Positions 8,872 through 18,570 of a stretch of 64,000 bases of DNA are shown here, in pieces. Below the pieces are notes generated by a model. That model did not search any database and had not been told where the DNA came from. It saw nothing but the letters and a program-made list of their open reading frames with translations. The translations under genes and the position numbers were made by a program. The stretch is from contig QCBO01000005.1 in the NCBI GenBank assembly GCA_003279105.1, positions 27,953-91,952 of the forward strand, in the 5' to 3' direction. This DNA is from Prochlorococcus sp. AG-347-I19 (GTDB lineage: Bacteria; Cyanobacteriota; Cyanobacteriia; PCC-6307; Cyanobiaceae). Positions within the stretch are counted from its first letter, which is position 1. The number at the start of each line of letters is the position of its first letter.

Positions 8872-9960
8872 TTAAACTTCTGCAGATAACTGAAATTTTG
8901 AAAGATTTTCTTTTTCGTCTAAATCAAATACTTTACAAAAAGCTTGAATAACTCTTTCACCTGAGTCAACTTGTTCTAAGGGATCTTTTCTTAGTCTGTG
9001 TCTTAAAGAGCAAGAAATAACCCTTGCTATGTCATCTTCTTGCACTTCAGTTCTGCCCTCAAAGGCTGCAATTGCCCTAGCCGATCGATTTGTAACAATA
9101 TCTCCACGTAAACCATCAACATCTAATTCTCCACAGATTGCAGAAATATTCAATCTTAGGTCATCGTCCATTTGAACAGAATTTAATATTTCTTGTGCTT
9201 TAATAACCTTTTGTTGAAGTTCATCCTGTTGTTTCTCAACGCTCAATGAAAACTCATCAGGATTATCGTCAAAAGAAGTTCTTTGATCTACAACCTGAAC
9301 TCTTAATTCAGCATCTCTAACTGTCTTAACCTCAACACTCATTCCAAACCTATCTAATAGTTGAGGCCTTAATTCACCTTCTTCTGGATTGCCTGAACCA
9401 ATAAGGACAAATCTAGCAGGGTGTCGAACTGACACTCCTTCCCTTTCAACTGTATTCCATCCTGAAGCAGCCGAATCTAAAAGTACGTCAACTAAATGAT
9501 CATCAAGTAAATTCACTTCATCAACATATAATAAACCCCTATTAGCTTTTGCCAATAACCCTGGTTCAAATGCCTTAACACCTTCACTCAAAGCCTTTTC
9601 AATATCAATAGTTCCACAAAGCCTGTCTTCAGTAGCTCCTAAAGGTAGATCAACCATAGGAACTTGTTTTTGGATACTTTCCAGATTTTCTCCTTGGACA
9701 ATTTTTTCCAAAACTTCCTTACTCTGCAAATCAGGATCATTTAGAGAGCTATTATATGGATCATCTTTTACAACATCAATTGCAGGCAACAAATCAGCTA
9801 AGGCTCTGATTGTAGTAGACTTTCCAGTTCCTCTATCACCCATTATCATCACTCCTCCAATTCTTGGATCAATAACATTTAACAAGAGTGCTAATTTCAT
9901 TTCTTCCTGACCAATTACAGCAGTAAAAGGAAAAACTCTTCTTTTCTTTGTTGTTGTCAC
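8872..9960 (-). CDS. chlI: Magnesium chelatase ATPase subunit I
   Basis: The AAA+ motor of Mg-chelatase. With ChlD and ChlH it inserts Mg2+ into protoporphyrin IX, the first committed step of chlorophyll synthesis. The Walker A motif GDRGTGKST is at residues 41-49. Walker B is in '[15 protein letters not shown]', and the sensor region is '[22 protein letters not shown]'. The 362 residues are full length. ChlD and ChlH are not in the window. The 122-base spacer upstream (9961-10082) is where its promoter should lie; no clear box stands out there. Confidence 0.98.
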   Translation of the reverse strand: MTTTKKRRVFPFTAVIGQEEMKLALLLNVIDPRIGGVMIMGDRGTGKSTTIRALADLLPAIDVVKDDPYNSSLNDPDLQSKEVLEKIVQGENLESIQKQVPMVDLPLGATEDRLCGTIDIEKALSEGVKAFEPGLLAKANRGLLYVDEVNLLDDHLVDVLLDSAASGWNTVEREGVSVRHPARFVLIGSGNPEEGELRPQLLDRFGMSVEVKTVRDAELRVQVVDQRTSFDDNPDEFSLSVEKQQDELQQKVIKAQEILNSVQMDDDLRLNISAICGELDVDGLRGDIVTNRSARAIAAFEGRTEVQEDDIARVISCSLRHRLRKDPLEQVDSGERVIQAFCKVFDLDEKENLSKFQLSAEV

Positions 9961-10082
9961 AGTTTTAGTTTTCTTTAATATTCAAATAATCAGTCGATGC
10001 TACTTCAGAAAATGTTTTTAGTAAATATCCCTATTAAATAAAGACTACAAAGAAATAAAATCTAATTTAATTTATTATGGAG

Positions 10083-10826
10083 TCAATTTCTTTTTGAATT
10101 ATTCAAAAACCACTTTATTTGATGAACAATTCCTCTTAAAACATTTATTTCGTGCATTGATGTATTTGCCCTTAAAATATAATTTTTGAATTTAACAATT
10201 TTTGGTCTAGAGGTATGTTTTAAAAGATATCCAACCTTCAAAAGCAATTCTTCTATCTCCAAAAACGAATCAAAAATTTGTTTTGATGATGCAAGATTAA
10301 AATCTTTTAATTCTTGATCAAAGTTTCTTTTTGAAGATTTTTTTAACTCATACAAAGCTATTGAAACTGCGTGAGAAAGATTTAAAGAGGGATTATTAAT
10401 TGATGTAGGAATATTAAAAGTCTTATTTGCCAGAAGTAATTCATCATTAGTTAAACCACTATCTTCTCTTCCAAATATAATTGCTAAATTATTTATCTTT
10501 TTAAAAGATGTAGTCCAATTAAATATATCTTCTGAATATTCAAAAAAAGAATCTTTACTTACATCAATTCTTCCACAAGATGCAAGAACCAAATCACAAT
10601 CAAAAATAGCTTTTTCAAGATTGTTAAAAATCTTACAATTATCAAGAAATTTTTGACCTTTGAGGGCCATTTTTTTTGCATCTAAAGAGAATATATCGCA
10701 TTTTGGAGAAACTATTCTTAATTCATCAACTTCAAAGTTAGAGCATAATCTAGCAACGCTCCCTACATTTAAAGGGCCATTTGGTTCAACTAATATTACT
10801 TTTAAATTAGAAAAATTTTTCCCCAA
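10083..10826 (-). CDS. trmJ: tRNA/rRNA methyltransferase, TrmJ-like (SPOUT)
   Basis: A 247-residue SPOUT methyltransferase resembling TrmJ, which 2'-O-methylates position 32 of tRNAs using SAM. The N-terminal motif is 'EPNGPLNVGSVARLCSNF' (residues about 14-31). The trefoil-knot region includes 'IIFGREDSGLTNDEL' and 'PSLNLSHAVSIALYEL'. The C-terminal 'ANTSMHEINVLRGIVHQI' matches the extension specific to TrmJ rather than TrmH or RlmB. The start is a TTG at 10824-10826, two bases after the cytM stop. No ATG occurs before the conserved N-terminus, so TTG is accepted, and translation is probably coupled to cytM. Confidence 0.85.
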   Translation of the reverse strand: MGKNFSNLKVILVEPNGPLNVGSVARLCSNFEVDELRIVSPKCDIFSLDAKKMALKGQKFLDNCKIFNNLEKAIFDCDLVLASCGRIDVSKDSFFEYSEDIFNWTTSFKKINNLAIIFGREDSGLTNDELLLANKTFNIPTSINNPSLNLSHAVSIALYELKKSSKRNFDQELKDFNLASSKQIFDSFLEIEELLLKVGYLLKHTSRPKIVKFKNYILRANTSMHEINVLRGIVHQIKWFLNNSKRN

Positions 10827-10828
10827 AA

Positions 10829-11215
10829 TTATTCAAGGCTATGAAGATATTTTAATAAATTGGACATATTTACAGGATCAATTTCAAAACTTGGCATAGG
10901 AGGAGTTTGGCCCCCAGTAACTTGTTTTATTATCTCTTTATCATTCAAACGTTGAGTTATTGAGTGTAAATCTGGCCCCACTAATCCCCTTGCTGTAATT
11001 CCATGACATCCAACACAATTTATCTTAAAAAGAGCATCTCCTTCCTTAGCAGAGCCATTAAGCGCAAGAGTTTCAATAATGTATTTGTTATTTTCTTGAT
11101 GTTTTACGAAAAATATTGAAAAACAAATCAAAAAAACTCCAAATACAATAAAAACAATTTTTAAGAATTCCTTTTTAAAGTCTCTTTCTACTGCAGTTGA
11201 TGAAGATGTTGACAC
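10829..11215 (-). CDS. cytM: Cytochrome cM
   Basis: A membrane-anchored class I c-type cytochrome of 128 residues. Residues about 18-37 form a single hydrophobic anchor. The haem is attached through CVGCH at 67-71, and Met107 in 'TPPMPSF' is the likely sixth ligand. Cytochrome cM is confined to cyanobacteria and is proposed to modulate respiratory and photosynthetic electron flow; its exact role is debated. It is transcribed away from petG, which starts 55 bases upstream on the other strand, and is followed directly by trmJ. Confidence 0.93.
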   Translation of the reverse strand: MSTSSSTAVERDFKKEFLKIVFIVFGVFLICFSIFFVKHQENNKYIIETLALNGSAKEGDALFKINCVGCHGITARGLVGPDLHSITQRLNDKEIIKQVTGGQTPPMPSFEIDPVNMSNLLKYLHSLE

Positions 11216-11270
11216 AAAAAATAGTCTCTATGTAACAATTGTGAATAATATATTCAAAAAAGGCAAAAAA

Positions 11271-11390
11271 ATGATCGAGCCTCTTCTATGTGGAATAGTT
11301 TTAGGTTTAATTCCAATAACTCTTCTTGGATTATTTGTAAGTGCATGGAATCAATACAGAAGAGGTTCAGGGATGCTGGACATTGATTAA
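11271..11390 (+). CDS. petG: Cytochrome b6-f complex subunit V (PetG)
   Basis: A 39-residue single-span subunit needed for assembly and stability of the cytochrome b6f complex in the thylakoid membrane. The sequence begins '[15 protein letters not shown]' and continues through one hydrophobic helix to 'SAWNQYRRG', the invariant PetG tail. I read it directly from the bases because it is short. An AGGC element lies a few bases before the ATG. Its 3' end overlaps the end of the convergent rsmD gene by 24 bases. It lies between divergent cytM and convergent rsmD, alone on its strand. Confidence 0.96.
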   Translation: MIEPLLCGIVLGLIPITLLGLFVSAWNQYRRGSGMLDID

Positions 11391-11969
11391 AAAAGTTAAT
11401 CTTGACTGCCCATAATTTCTTACATCTATAGTTTCCCACATAGTACTTTTTTTAATTAATATTTTTGGAGAATGTTCACAAATAACTGTTGAATCTTTTT
11501 TTAAAAAATTACAATTGAATAATTGATTTAAAAGTAATTCATGGAAATCGACATCGTAAGGAGGGTCTAGATATACAAAATCAAATTTCAATTTTCTTAA
11601 ATCCATATTTCTAGATGATAAGTTTCTCTCATAATTTGGTTTTGTCCATTTCAAAACGTCTTTACAAATAACTTCGATATCATTTCTCCTATTCTCGATA
11701 TTCTCTAAAGAGAGTAAATTTTTTAAGCAAATTTTTGAGTTGATTTTGTTTTTTTCAATTGCAAGTATTTTGCTTGCACCGTGATTATAGGCTTCGCATG
11801 ATATTGCCCCTGTTCCACTAAATAAATCTAACCAGTTACTATTTTCAACTCTATCGTTCAATATATTAAATATGGCCTCTCTCACTCTCAAAGTTGTAGG
11901 TCTGGTATAAGAATTATTTGGACTTTGGAGTTTTTTACCACCTATTAATCTTAAGTTAGTCTTCATCAC
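11367..11969 (-). CDS. rsmD: 16S rRNA (guanine966-N2)-methyltransferase RsmD
   Basis: A SAM-dependent methyltransferase of 200 residues that modifies 16S rRNA. The N-terminal 'LRLIGGKKL' and '[16 protein letters not shown]' are the RsmD signature, motif I is '[15 protein letters not shown]' and the catalytic NPPY-type motif is 'FVYLDPPYD'. The last eight codons lie antisense to the 3' end of petG. It sits 10 bases downstream of hisH on the same strand, in the hisH-trxA run. Confidence 0.94.
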   Translation of the reverse strand: MMKTNLRLIGGKKLQSPNNSYTRPTTLRVREAIFNILNDRVENSNWLDLFSGTGAISCEAYNHGASKILAIEKNKINSKICLKNLLSLENIENRRNDIEVICKDVLKWTKPNYERNLSSRNMDLRKLKFDFVYLDPPYDVDFHELLLNQLFNCNFLKKDSTVICEHSPKILIKKSTMWETIDVRNYGQSRLTFLINVQHP

Positions 11970-11979
11970 TTAGCATCTA

Positions 11980-12597
11980 TTATTGAATATTACTCAACCA
12001 TCTTCTCAAAAGCTTTTGACCAGTTTTTCCAGATTTTTCCGGATGAAATTGACAGGCCAATAAATTATCATTCTCGATCATTGCAGTTAATTTTTCAGAG
12101 CCATAATCAACCTGAGCTGCAATAATATTTAAGTCATTTGGGATTGCATGATAGGAATGTACAAAATAGACCCAATTATTTAATTCTTTAAGCTCTAACA
12201 ATGTATTTGGTTTTGTAGGTAAAAGTTGGCACCAACCCATGTGTGGGATTCTTTGGCTAACAATATTAGGTATTTTTTTTATTTTGCCTTTTAAAATCCC
12301 CAGTCCTTGAACTTTTCCTTCGTCACTAGATTCAAAAAGTAGTTGGAGACCTAAACATATCCCCAAAAAGGACTTACCGCTTTTAATCCAATTTTTCAAA
12401 TCAATTATCAAATCAGTGTTTATGAGATTATTCATCGCAGGATCAAATGCTCCAACCCCAGGAAGTATTATCGCTTTACAAAGTTTGGAATCATTAAAGT
12501 TTTTAATTAATATAATTTCTTCTCCAAGACTTTCTAGAGATTTCGTTACAGAATGAATATTACCCATTCCATAGTCTATTAGTCCAATTTTATGCAA
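11980..12597 (-). CDS. hisH: Imidazole glycerol phosphate synthase glutaminase subunit HisH
   Basis: The glutamine amidotransferase half of IGP synthase. It releases ammonia from glutamine for HisF in histidine synthesis. The nucleophile is Cys81 in 'FLGICLGLQLL', and the catalytic His/Glu pair is in 'ACQFHPEKSG' near residue 187. The N-terminal 'GLIDYGMGNIHSV' is diagnostic for HisH. The length of 205 is normal. hisF is not in the window. trxA lies 11 bases upstream on the same strand. Confidence 0.97.
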   Translation of the reverse strand: MHKIGLIDYGMGNIHSVTKSLESLGEEIILIKNFNDSKLCKAIILPGVGAFDPAMNNLINTDLIIDLKNWIKSGKSFLGICLGLQLLFESSDEGKVQGLGILKGKIKKIPNIVSQRIPHMGWCQLLPTKPNTLLELKELNNWVYFVHSYHAIPNDLNIIAAQVDYGSEKLTAMIENDNLLACQFHPEKSGKTGQKLLRRWLSNIQ

Positions 12598-12608
12598 AGC
12601 TTTTAAAT

Positions 12609-12932
12609 TTATAAATGCTTAGTTAAAGTGCTCGAAAGTGTAGCTTTTGGCACAGCACCAACAACTGTATCAACCTTTTGACCGCCTTTAAAGATCATTA
12701 ATGTAGGAATACTTCTAATTCCGTATTGGCTGGCTACATTTGGATTTTCATCTGTGTTTAATTTAAAAACTTTAATTTTTCCTTCAAAGTCTTTTGAGAT
12801 TTCTTCTACAACTGGAGCGACCATCCTACATGGGCCGCACCATGGTGCCCAAAAATCAACCAATACTGGTAGATCACTTTGCAGTACATCCTTGTCAAAT
12901 GAAGAATCAGTTACGGCTGGAGCTGATGACAT
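12609..12932 (-). CDS. trxA: Thioredoxin
   Basis: A 107-residue thioredoxin with the active-site WCGPC at residues 31-35 and the cis-proline loop '[10 protein letters not shown]'. It reduces target disulfides in the cytoplasm and in cyanobacteria links photosynthetic electron flow to enzyme activity. This is the m-type architecture with no extra domain. The Yfr1 RNA gene lies between it and guaB3, the arrangement known for picocyanobacteria. Because Yfr1 ends in a U-tract terminator, trxA probably has its own promoter in the 12933-13020 spacer. Confidence 0.97.
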   Translation of the reverse strand: MSSAPAVTDSSFDKDVLQSDLPVLVDFWAPWCGPCRMVAPVVEEISKDFEGKIKVFKLNTDENPNVASQYGIRSIPTLMIFKGGQKVDTVVGAVPKATLSSTLTKHL

Positions 12933-13023
12933 AATTTAAGTATTCCTTTTTGAAAATTTAGCAGGCAATTCTTTTAAGTGATGATTTCATTACAGATAAA
13001 ATAATATAAGTAACAAAATATCT

Positions 13024-13082
13024 AAAAAAAAGCCCGATTAATCGGGCGATTTAGTGTGTGAGGAGTATGGGGTTTCCCCCAT
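13024..13082 (-). ncRNA. yfr1: Yfr1 small regulatory RNA
   Basis: On the minus strand the sequence folds into two stem-loops with an unpaired stretch between them. The 5' hairpin is ATGGGG/CCCCAT with a GAAA loop (13082-13067). The single-stranded element ACTCCTCACAC follows at 13066-13056, then an AT-rich joint. The 3' hairpin GCCCGAT/ATCGGGC (13047-13032) is followed by eight T residues (13031-13024), a Rho-independent terminator. This is the known Yfr1 architecture with its ultraconserved 11-base motif, and its position between trxA and the guaB gene is also the known one. Yfr1 pairs with porin mRNAs through the motif in Prochlorococcus. The 5' end could be one or two bases inside the given end. 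Confidence 0.95.
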
Positions 13083-13164
13083 CATTTCATAATAACTCCT
13101 AATTAGAAAATTTTTCAATTTAATACTTAATTCACTAAGGTTTTATAATCTTGCTCTAAATAAA

Positions 13165-14328
13165 CTACTTACCCATCCCAAGCTGCTGAGCTTTTTGATA
13201 AACCTTACCCTCTGTAAGAAGCGATGGTGCGATAACTATTTCAACTTCTTGCATTTCTTTAATATTTTTTGCCCCAAGAGTACTCATTGAGGTTCTAATA
13301 GCTCCTAATAAGTTATGTGTCCCATCATCAAGTAAGGCAGGGCCTTTAATTATTCTTTCTAAGGATCCTGTAGAACCAACTTTAATTCTTGTGCCCCTTG
13401 GTAATAATGGACTTGGAGTAGCCATACCCCAGTGAAATCCTTTACCTGGGGCGTTTGAGGATTTAGCTATTGGGGATCCAATCATTACAGCATCTGCTCC
13501 ACATGCTAAACATTTGCAGATATCTCCGCCCGTTACAATTCCTCCATCACCAATGATAGGAATATAACGACCACATTCTTTAAAGTAATCATTTCTTGCC
13601 GCACTACAATCAGCTATTGCAGTTGCTTGAGGGATTCCAATTCCCAATACGCCCCTTGATGTACATGCCGCTCCAGGTCCTATCCCAACCATTAGTCCTG
13701 CAACTCCAGCATCCATGAGAAGTTTTGCAACTTTGTAAGTAACACAATTTCCTGCTACAACTGGGACATTCATAGATTGGCAGAGATCTTTAATATTTAA
13801 GGTTTCCTTACCTTCCATAGCATGATGTTCAGTTGAAACAACCGTTCCTTGAAGAAAAAATAAATCTATTTTGGAATTATTAAGTGTTTCTTTAAACTTA
13901 ATAGCAGCTTGAGGTGTCCCACTAAAAGCAGCGATACCGCCTCCTTCTTTGACCTCATTTATTCTTTGTAAAATCAGTCCCTCCTTAACGGGTTCACTGT
14001 ATATCTTCTGCATTAACGGAACGAAATCATTCTTTCCGACTGATGCTATTTGGTTCAATATTTCATCAGGATTTTCATATCTTGTTTGTATGCCCTCCAA
14101 ATTAATAACTCCTATGGAGCCTAATTTTGTGAGTTCTACAGCCGTATTTACATCGACAACACTGTCCATGGCACTTGCTACGATCGGAACTTCTCTTTTT
14201 ATATCACCTATTGACCAAGAAGGATCAGTCAAATCGTAATCAAGTGTTCTATTACCAGGGACTAAAGCTATTTCATCAATGCCATAAGCCCTTCTGACTT
14301 TTTTATTTAAACCAAATTCAATATTCAC
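13165..14328 (-). CDS. guaB3: GuaB3-type IMP dehydrogenase family protein
   Basis: An IMP dehydrogenase/GMP reductase family TIM barrel of 387 residues. The catalytic cysteine is Cys222 in 'GPGAACTSRGVLG', and phosphate and flap regions are visible ('GDGGIVTGGDICK', 'VGSTGSLERII'). The two CBS domains of classical GuaB (about 490 residues) are missing and the C-terminus is shorter, which fits the GuaB3 class of cyanobacteria and actinobacteria. It likely oxidises IMP to XMP for GMP synthesis. It is often annotated simply as guaB. The gene is divergent from gyrA across a 180-base spacer. Confidence 0.88.
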   Translation of the reverse strand: MNIEFGLNKKVRRAYGIDEIALVPGNRTLDYDLTDPSWSIGDIKREVPIVASAMDSVVDVNTAVELTKLGSIGVINLEGIQTRYENPDEILNQIASVGKNDFVPLMQKIYSEPVKEGLILQRINEVKEGGGIAAFSGTPQAAIKFKETLNNSKIDLFFLQGTVVSTEHHAMEGKETLNIKDLCQSMNVPVVAGNCVTYKVAKLLMDAGVAGLMVGIGPGAACTSRGVLGIGIPQATAIADCSAARNDYFKECGRYIPIIGDGGIVTGGDICKCLACGADAVMIGSPIAKSSNAPGKGFHWGMATPSPLLPRGTRIKVGSTGSLERIIKGPALLDDGTHNLLGAIRTSMSTLGAKNIKEMQEVEIVIAPSLLTEGKVYQKAQQLGMGK

Positions 14329-14508
14329 GGAATTTTTCTCTTTATTTTGAATAAATTAACAACTAAAGGGGTAATAAGCCAAGGTTTATTCAAAAACAAA
14401 AGGTTTTATTTTGATTTGTGTGTAAATGTGAGTATTTGGGAATTAAATAAATATTTTTTTTTATTCATTATTGCAATCAGCGATTATTATTAAAAAAAGG
14501 ATTTTTAT

Positions 14509-17106
14509 ATGTCTGATATTTTAGATTCTGATAACTCAGGATTAGGCGAGGATAACGACCGAATTATTCAGACTGACCTAAGAAACGAAATGTCTCGCTC
14601 ATACCTTGAGTATGCAATGAGCGTTATAGTAGGACGTGCTCTTCCAGATGCAAGAGATGGATTAAAACCTGTTCATAGAAGAATTCTTTATGCAATGTAT
14701 GAACTTGGTTTAACTAGCGGTAGACCTTACAGAAAATGTGCAAGAGTTGTTGGAGAAGTACTAGGTAAATACCACCCTCATGGCGATACTGCTGTTTATG
14801 ATGCTTTGGTTAGGATGGCTCAGGATTTCTCTATGAGGATGCCACTCATAGATGGCCATGGAAACTTTGGTTCTGTTGATAACGACCCTCCAGCAGCAAT
14901 GAGATATACAGAGTCTCGTTTACAGTCTCTTACAGATGAAAGTTTATTAGAGGACATTGAATCTGAAACTGTAGATTTCGCCGATAATTTTGACGGTTCT
15001 CAGCAAGAACCAACAGTTTTACCTGCAAGAATTCCTCAACTACTACTAAATGGATCATCTGGAATTGCAGTAGGAATGGCAACTAATATTCCGCCTCATA
15101 ACTTAGGGGAATTGATTAATGGTCTTAAATCAATCATCAATAACCCTTCGATTGAAGATAGAGAACTTTTTGAAATAATTAAGGGTCCTGATTTCCCCAC
15201 AGGGGGTCAAATTTTAGGCAGAGATGGTATCAGAGAAACTTTCAAGACAGGGAGGGGTTCAATAACCATGAGAGGTGTAGCAAATATTGAACAAATTAAA
15301 TCCAGTGGTAGAGCTGAAAAAGATGCAGTAATAATTACAGAGCTACCATTTCAAACTAACAAAGCAGCATTAATAGAGAGAATTGCTGACTTGGTTAATG
15401 AAAAAAAATTAGAAGGTATTTCTGATATTAGAGATGAAAGTGATCGAGACGGTATGAGGATTGTTATTGAACTAAAAAGGGATGCCTACCCACAAGTAGT
15501 TTTAAATAATTTATTTAAGTTAACACCTCTACAAAATAACTTTAGTGCAAATATCCTTGCTTTAGTAAAAGGAGAGCCCACAACACTTTCACTCAGGAAA
15601 ATGTTAGATGTATTTCTAGACTTCAGAGTGGAGACAATAAGGCGAAGAACAGGATTTTTATTAAAAAAGGCTGAAGAGAGGGATCACATTGTAAAAGGTC
15701 TTTTATTAGCCTTGGGCTCTATGGATGAAATTATCAATCTAATCAGATCAGCAAAAGATACAGCTTCAGCTAGAGAAAAATTACAAACTGATCATGAGTT
15801 ATCTGCCACACAGGCAGAAGCAATCTTACAAATGCAGTTAAGAAGATTAACAGCCCTAGAAGCAGATAAAATCAAAGGTGAACATAATGAGTTAACACAA
15901 AAAATCAACCAATATCAGCAAATATTGAATAGTAAAGAGAGAATTTTTGAAATTATTCTTGAAGAACTTAATAAAATCGATGAAAGATTTTCCTCTCCAA
16001 GAAAAACAGAAATACTAGATTTAGGAGGTGGTCTAGATGATATTGATCTTATCGCTAATGACAGATCTGTAGTTTTATTAACTGAAGCAGGTTATTTAAA
16101 AAGAATGCCTGTTAATGAATTCGAATCTACAAGTCGTGGCTCAAGAGGTAAGGCTGGAACGAAGACACAAGAAGATGATGAAGTAAAACTATTTATAAGC
16201 TGTAATGATCATGATACTCTTTTGCTTTTCAGTGATAGAGGCGTATCTTATGCCCTCCCAGCATATAGAGTCCCTATGAGTAGCAGAACAGCTAAAGGTA
16301 CTCCATCAGTTCAACTTCTCCCAATACCAAGAGAAGAAAAGATAACTTCACTGGTTGCAGTAGATTCTTTTGATAACAATTGTTATCTATTAATGCTAAC
16401 CAAAGCTGGATTTATAAAAAGAACTTCACTTTCTGCCTTCTCAAAAATTCGATCAAATGGATTAATAGCAATAAATCTTGAGGATGGTGACGCTTTAACT
16501 TGGGTTAGATTATCAAGAGAAGGTGATAGTGTTTTGATTGGATCAAGAACGGGAATGGCTATTCATTTCAGATTAGATATTAACGAATTAAGACCACTAG
16601 GCAGGACTGCCAGGGGAGTTAAATCTATGAACCTGAGAAAAGGGGACAATCTTGTATCTATGGATGTTTTAACATCTGATTTAGTTGATCAATTAGCTAA
16701 AAATGAAGATCTTACTAACGAATTTGATGAAAATCTTGAAGTCAACTCTTCAGAAGGTCCTTGGGTCCTTATAGCCAGTTCATTTGGACTAGGTAAAAGA
16801 GTGCCTGTAACTCAGTTTAGATTGCAAAAAAGAGCAGGCATGGGTTTGAAAGCTATAAAATTCAGAATTAAAGATGATGTATTAGTTTGTTTGAAGGTCC
16901 TCGGAGAAGGGGAAGAATTACTTTTTGTGACCGAAAAAGGGGTGATAGTAAGAACAAACGCAGATAAAATTTCCCAACAATCTAGAGCCGCTACTGGCGT
17001 AAAATTACAAAGGTTGGACGAGGGTGATCACTTATCAGAAGTAGTCTTAGTTCCTCATGCACAAACAGAAGAAGCAGATCAATTCAATGCAGGCACAGAA
17101 AATTAA
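14509..17106 (+). CDS. gyrA: DNA gyrase subunit A (GyrA/ParC family)
   Basis: The breakage-reunion subunit of a type IIA topoisomerase. The catalytic tyrosine is Tyr133 in 'AAMRYTESR', with the quinolone-resistance-region motif '[17 protein letters not shown]' upstream. The C-terminal half contains several beta-pinwheel blades of the GyrA type. The GyrA box expected near residue 543 (QRRGGKG in many bacteria) reads SRGSRGK here, so it is degenerate; a ParC-like role cannot be excluded from sequence alone. The length of 865 is normal. crtL begins 23 bases downstream on the same strand. Confidence 0.92.
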   Translation: MSDILDSDNSGLGEDNDRIIQTDLRNEMSRSYLEYAMSVIVGRALPDARDGLKPVHRRILYAMYELGLTSGRPYRKCARVVGEVLGKYHPHGDTAVYDALVRMAQDFSMRMPLIDGHGNFGSVDNDPPAAMRYTESRLQSLTDESLLEDIESETVDFADNFDGSQQEPTVLPARIPQLLLNGSSGIAVGMATNIPPHNLGELINGLKSIINNPSIEDRELFEIIKGPDFPTGGQILGRDGIRETFKTGRGSITMRGVANIEQIKSSGRAEKDAVIITELPFQTNKAALIERIADLVNEKKLEGISDIRDESDRDGMRIVIELKRDAYPQVVLNNLFKLTPLQNNFSANILALVKGEPTTLSLRKMLDVFLDFRVETIRRRTGFLLKKAEERDHIVKGLLLALGSMDEIINLIRSAKDTASAREKLQTDHELSATQAEAILQMQLRRLTALEADKIKGEHNELTQKINQYQQILNSKERIFEIILEELNKIDERFSSPRKTEILDLGGGLDDIDLIANDRSVVLLTEAGYLKRMPVNEFESTSRGSRGKAGTKTQEDDEVKLFISCNDHDTLLLFSDRGVSYALPAYRVPMSSRTAKGTPSVQLLPIPREEKITSLVAVDSFDNNCYLLMLTKAGFIKRTSLSAFSKIRSNGLIAINLEDGDALTWVRLSREGDSVLIGSRTGMAIHFRLDINELRPLGRTARGVKSMNLRKGDNLVSMDVLTSDLVDQLAKNEDLTNEFDENLEVNSSEGPWVLIASSFGLGKRVPVTQFRLQKRAGMGLKAIKFRIKDDVLVCLKVLGEGEELLFVTEKGVIVRTNADKISQQSRAATGVKLQRLDEGDHLSEVVLVPHAQTEEADQFNAGTEN

Positions 17107-17129
17107 AAGAAAATGATTTATTAGATCAT

Positions 17130-18341
17130 ATGGAAATACTTGATATTTTAATTCTTGGTTCCGGGCCCGCCGCACTATGCTTGGCTTCTGAATTAGCCAA
17201 GCAAGATCTAAATATAAAAGGGATATCAACTAAATCTCCAAATGAAAAATGGGAGAATACATATGGTATTTGGGCCTCTGAATTAGAAGAATTAGGATTA
17301 GAATCCTTGTTATCTCATAGATGGTGTAAAACAGTTAGTTTTTTTGGAAATGGGGAAAATAAAAAGGGAGATAATCCAACAAAACATAACTACGATTATG
17401 GTTTAATAAATCAAGAAGCCTTTCAAAACGAACTTTTAAAAAAGTGTAAAGGAATTGAATGGTTGAATGAAACAGCAAAAGATATTAAAGAGAAAAATAA
17501 AATATCTGAGGTAATTTGTTTTTCAGGACTAAGGATAAAGGCAAGGTTAGTCATTGACGCAAGTGGCCATAAAAGTAATTTTGTAAAAAGGCCATTCCAA
17601 AATGAAATCGCTCAACAAGCTGCGTATGGAATTGTCGGCAAATTTTCATCGCCACCAGTCAGTAAGGAGCAGTTTGTTTTAATGGATTTTCGTCCAAATC
17701 ATTTAAACAATGAAGAAAAGTTATCATCTCCATCATTTCTCTATGCAATGGATCTTGGAAATGAAACTTTTTTTGTTGAAGAAACATCATTAGCTTGTTA
17801 TCCTGCATTATCCCAAGCGAATCTTAAAAAAAGACTTTTTAAAAGACTTAGTAGTAAGGGTATTGAGGTAAGTGAAATTTTTCATGAAGAGAATTGCCTT
17901 TTCCCAATGAATTTACCCCTCCCATTTAAAAAACAATTTGTACTTGGTTTTGGAGGGTCTGCTAGCATGGTGCATCCTGCATCAGGATACATGATCGGAT
18001 CTTTATTAAGAAGAGCTCCACTACTTGCAGAAAAATTAGCACTCTTTTTAAAAGAACCTCATCTAAGTTCTCTTGAAATAGCAACAAAAGGTTGGGGAAT
18101 CCTATGGCCTTACGAGTTAACACAAAGACATAAACTTTATCAATATGGTCTTAGAAGATTGATGAGTTTTGACGAAAGTAGATTAAGAAGTTTTTTCTCC
18201 AATTTCTTTAGATTATCAACGAATGAATGGGTAGGTTTTCTTACTAATACACTTCCACTCCCGAAACTAATTTATGTAATGAGTAAGATGTTTATAAATT
18301 CACCTCTAAAAGTAAAACTAGGAATGCTTAAGTTAAATTGA
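17130..18341 (+). CDS. crtL: Lycopene beta-cyclase (CrtL type)
   Basis: A flavoprotein-like cyclase of 403 residues that forms beta rings on lycopene, giving beta-carotene and, downstream, zeaxanthin. The dinucleotide-binding motif GSGPA is at residues 10-14. The conserved 'NTYGIWASELEELGL' near residue 45 and 'FGGSASMVHPASGYMIGSLL' near residue 275 are typical of plant and cyanobacterial lycopene cyclases. Whether it is the beta (CrtL-b) or epsilon (CrtL-e) paralogue of Prochlorococcus is judged mainly from the gyrA neighbourhood; beta is more likely. It lies close behind gyrA and may be cotranscribed with it. Confidence 0.88.
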   Translation: MEILDILILGSGPAALCLASELAKQDLNIKGISTKSPNEKWENTYGIWASELEELGLESLLSHRWCKTVSFFGNGENKKGDNPTKHNYDYGLINQEAFQNELLKKCKGIEWLNETAKDIKEKNKISEVICFSGLRIKARLVIDASGHKSNFVKRPFQNEIAQQAAYGIVGKFSSPPVSKEQFVLMDFRPNHLNNEEKLSSPSFLYAMDLGNETFFVEETSLACYPALSQANLKKRLFKRLSSKGIEVSEIFHEENCLFPMNLPLPFKKQFVLGFGGSASMVHPASGYMIGSLLRRAPLLAEKLALFLKEPHLSSLEIATKGWGILWPYELTQRHKLYQYGLRRLMSFDESRLRSFFSNFFRLSTNEWVGFLTNTLPLPKLIYVMSKMFINSPLKVKLGMLKLN

Positions 18342-18400
18342 ATCATTCTGCACTTTTATTCATAATAAAAAAAAGTTCCATACTATCTTTAAGCCAATTT

Positions 18401-18481
18401 ATGGCTTATGGCAATGACAAAAACATCTATGATGATCAGATAAGTATTAATGAAACTCTTACTACTTTGACAGCTAACTAA
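18401..18481 (+). CDS. Candidate micro-ORF, 26 residues
   Basis: A short open frame beginning MAYGNDKN and ending TLTAN lies in the 229-base gap after crtL. Its stop is 11 bases before a hairpin and T-run that look like an intrinsic terminator. The peptide is acidic and polar with no membrane segment. No good ribosome-binding site precedes the ATG, and I do not recognise it. It could be chance; the only support is its position and tidy fit before the terminator. Confidence 0.2.
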   Translation: MAYGNDKNIYDDQISINETLTTLTAN

Positions 18482-18492
18482 TATTTTTTTTC

Positions 18493-18523
18493 TTCTACAT
18501 AAAATATTTGTAGAAATTTTTTT
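18493..18523 (+). terminator. Intrinsic terminator downstream of crtL
   Basis: A perfect 7-bp stem TTCTACA/TGTAGAA (18493-18499 with 18509-18515) and a 9-base loop are followed by seven T residues. It faces the gyrA-crtL direction. The opposite strand lacks a matching T-run after the stem, so it probably acts only on plus-strand transcripts. It would end the gyrA-crtL message or a message carrying the micro-ORF. Confidence 0.6.
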
Positions 18524-18570
18524 CAGCTATAGTCGGGAGTTTTGGAGGCTTACTAGCTCTTAGTATTTTT

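Noticed and set aside
11254..11439. Minus-strand open frame of 61 codons between cytM and rsmD
   Set aside because: It lies antisense to petG, which is certain, and overlaps the end of rsmD. It has no recognisable sequence.
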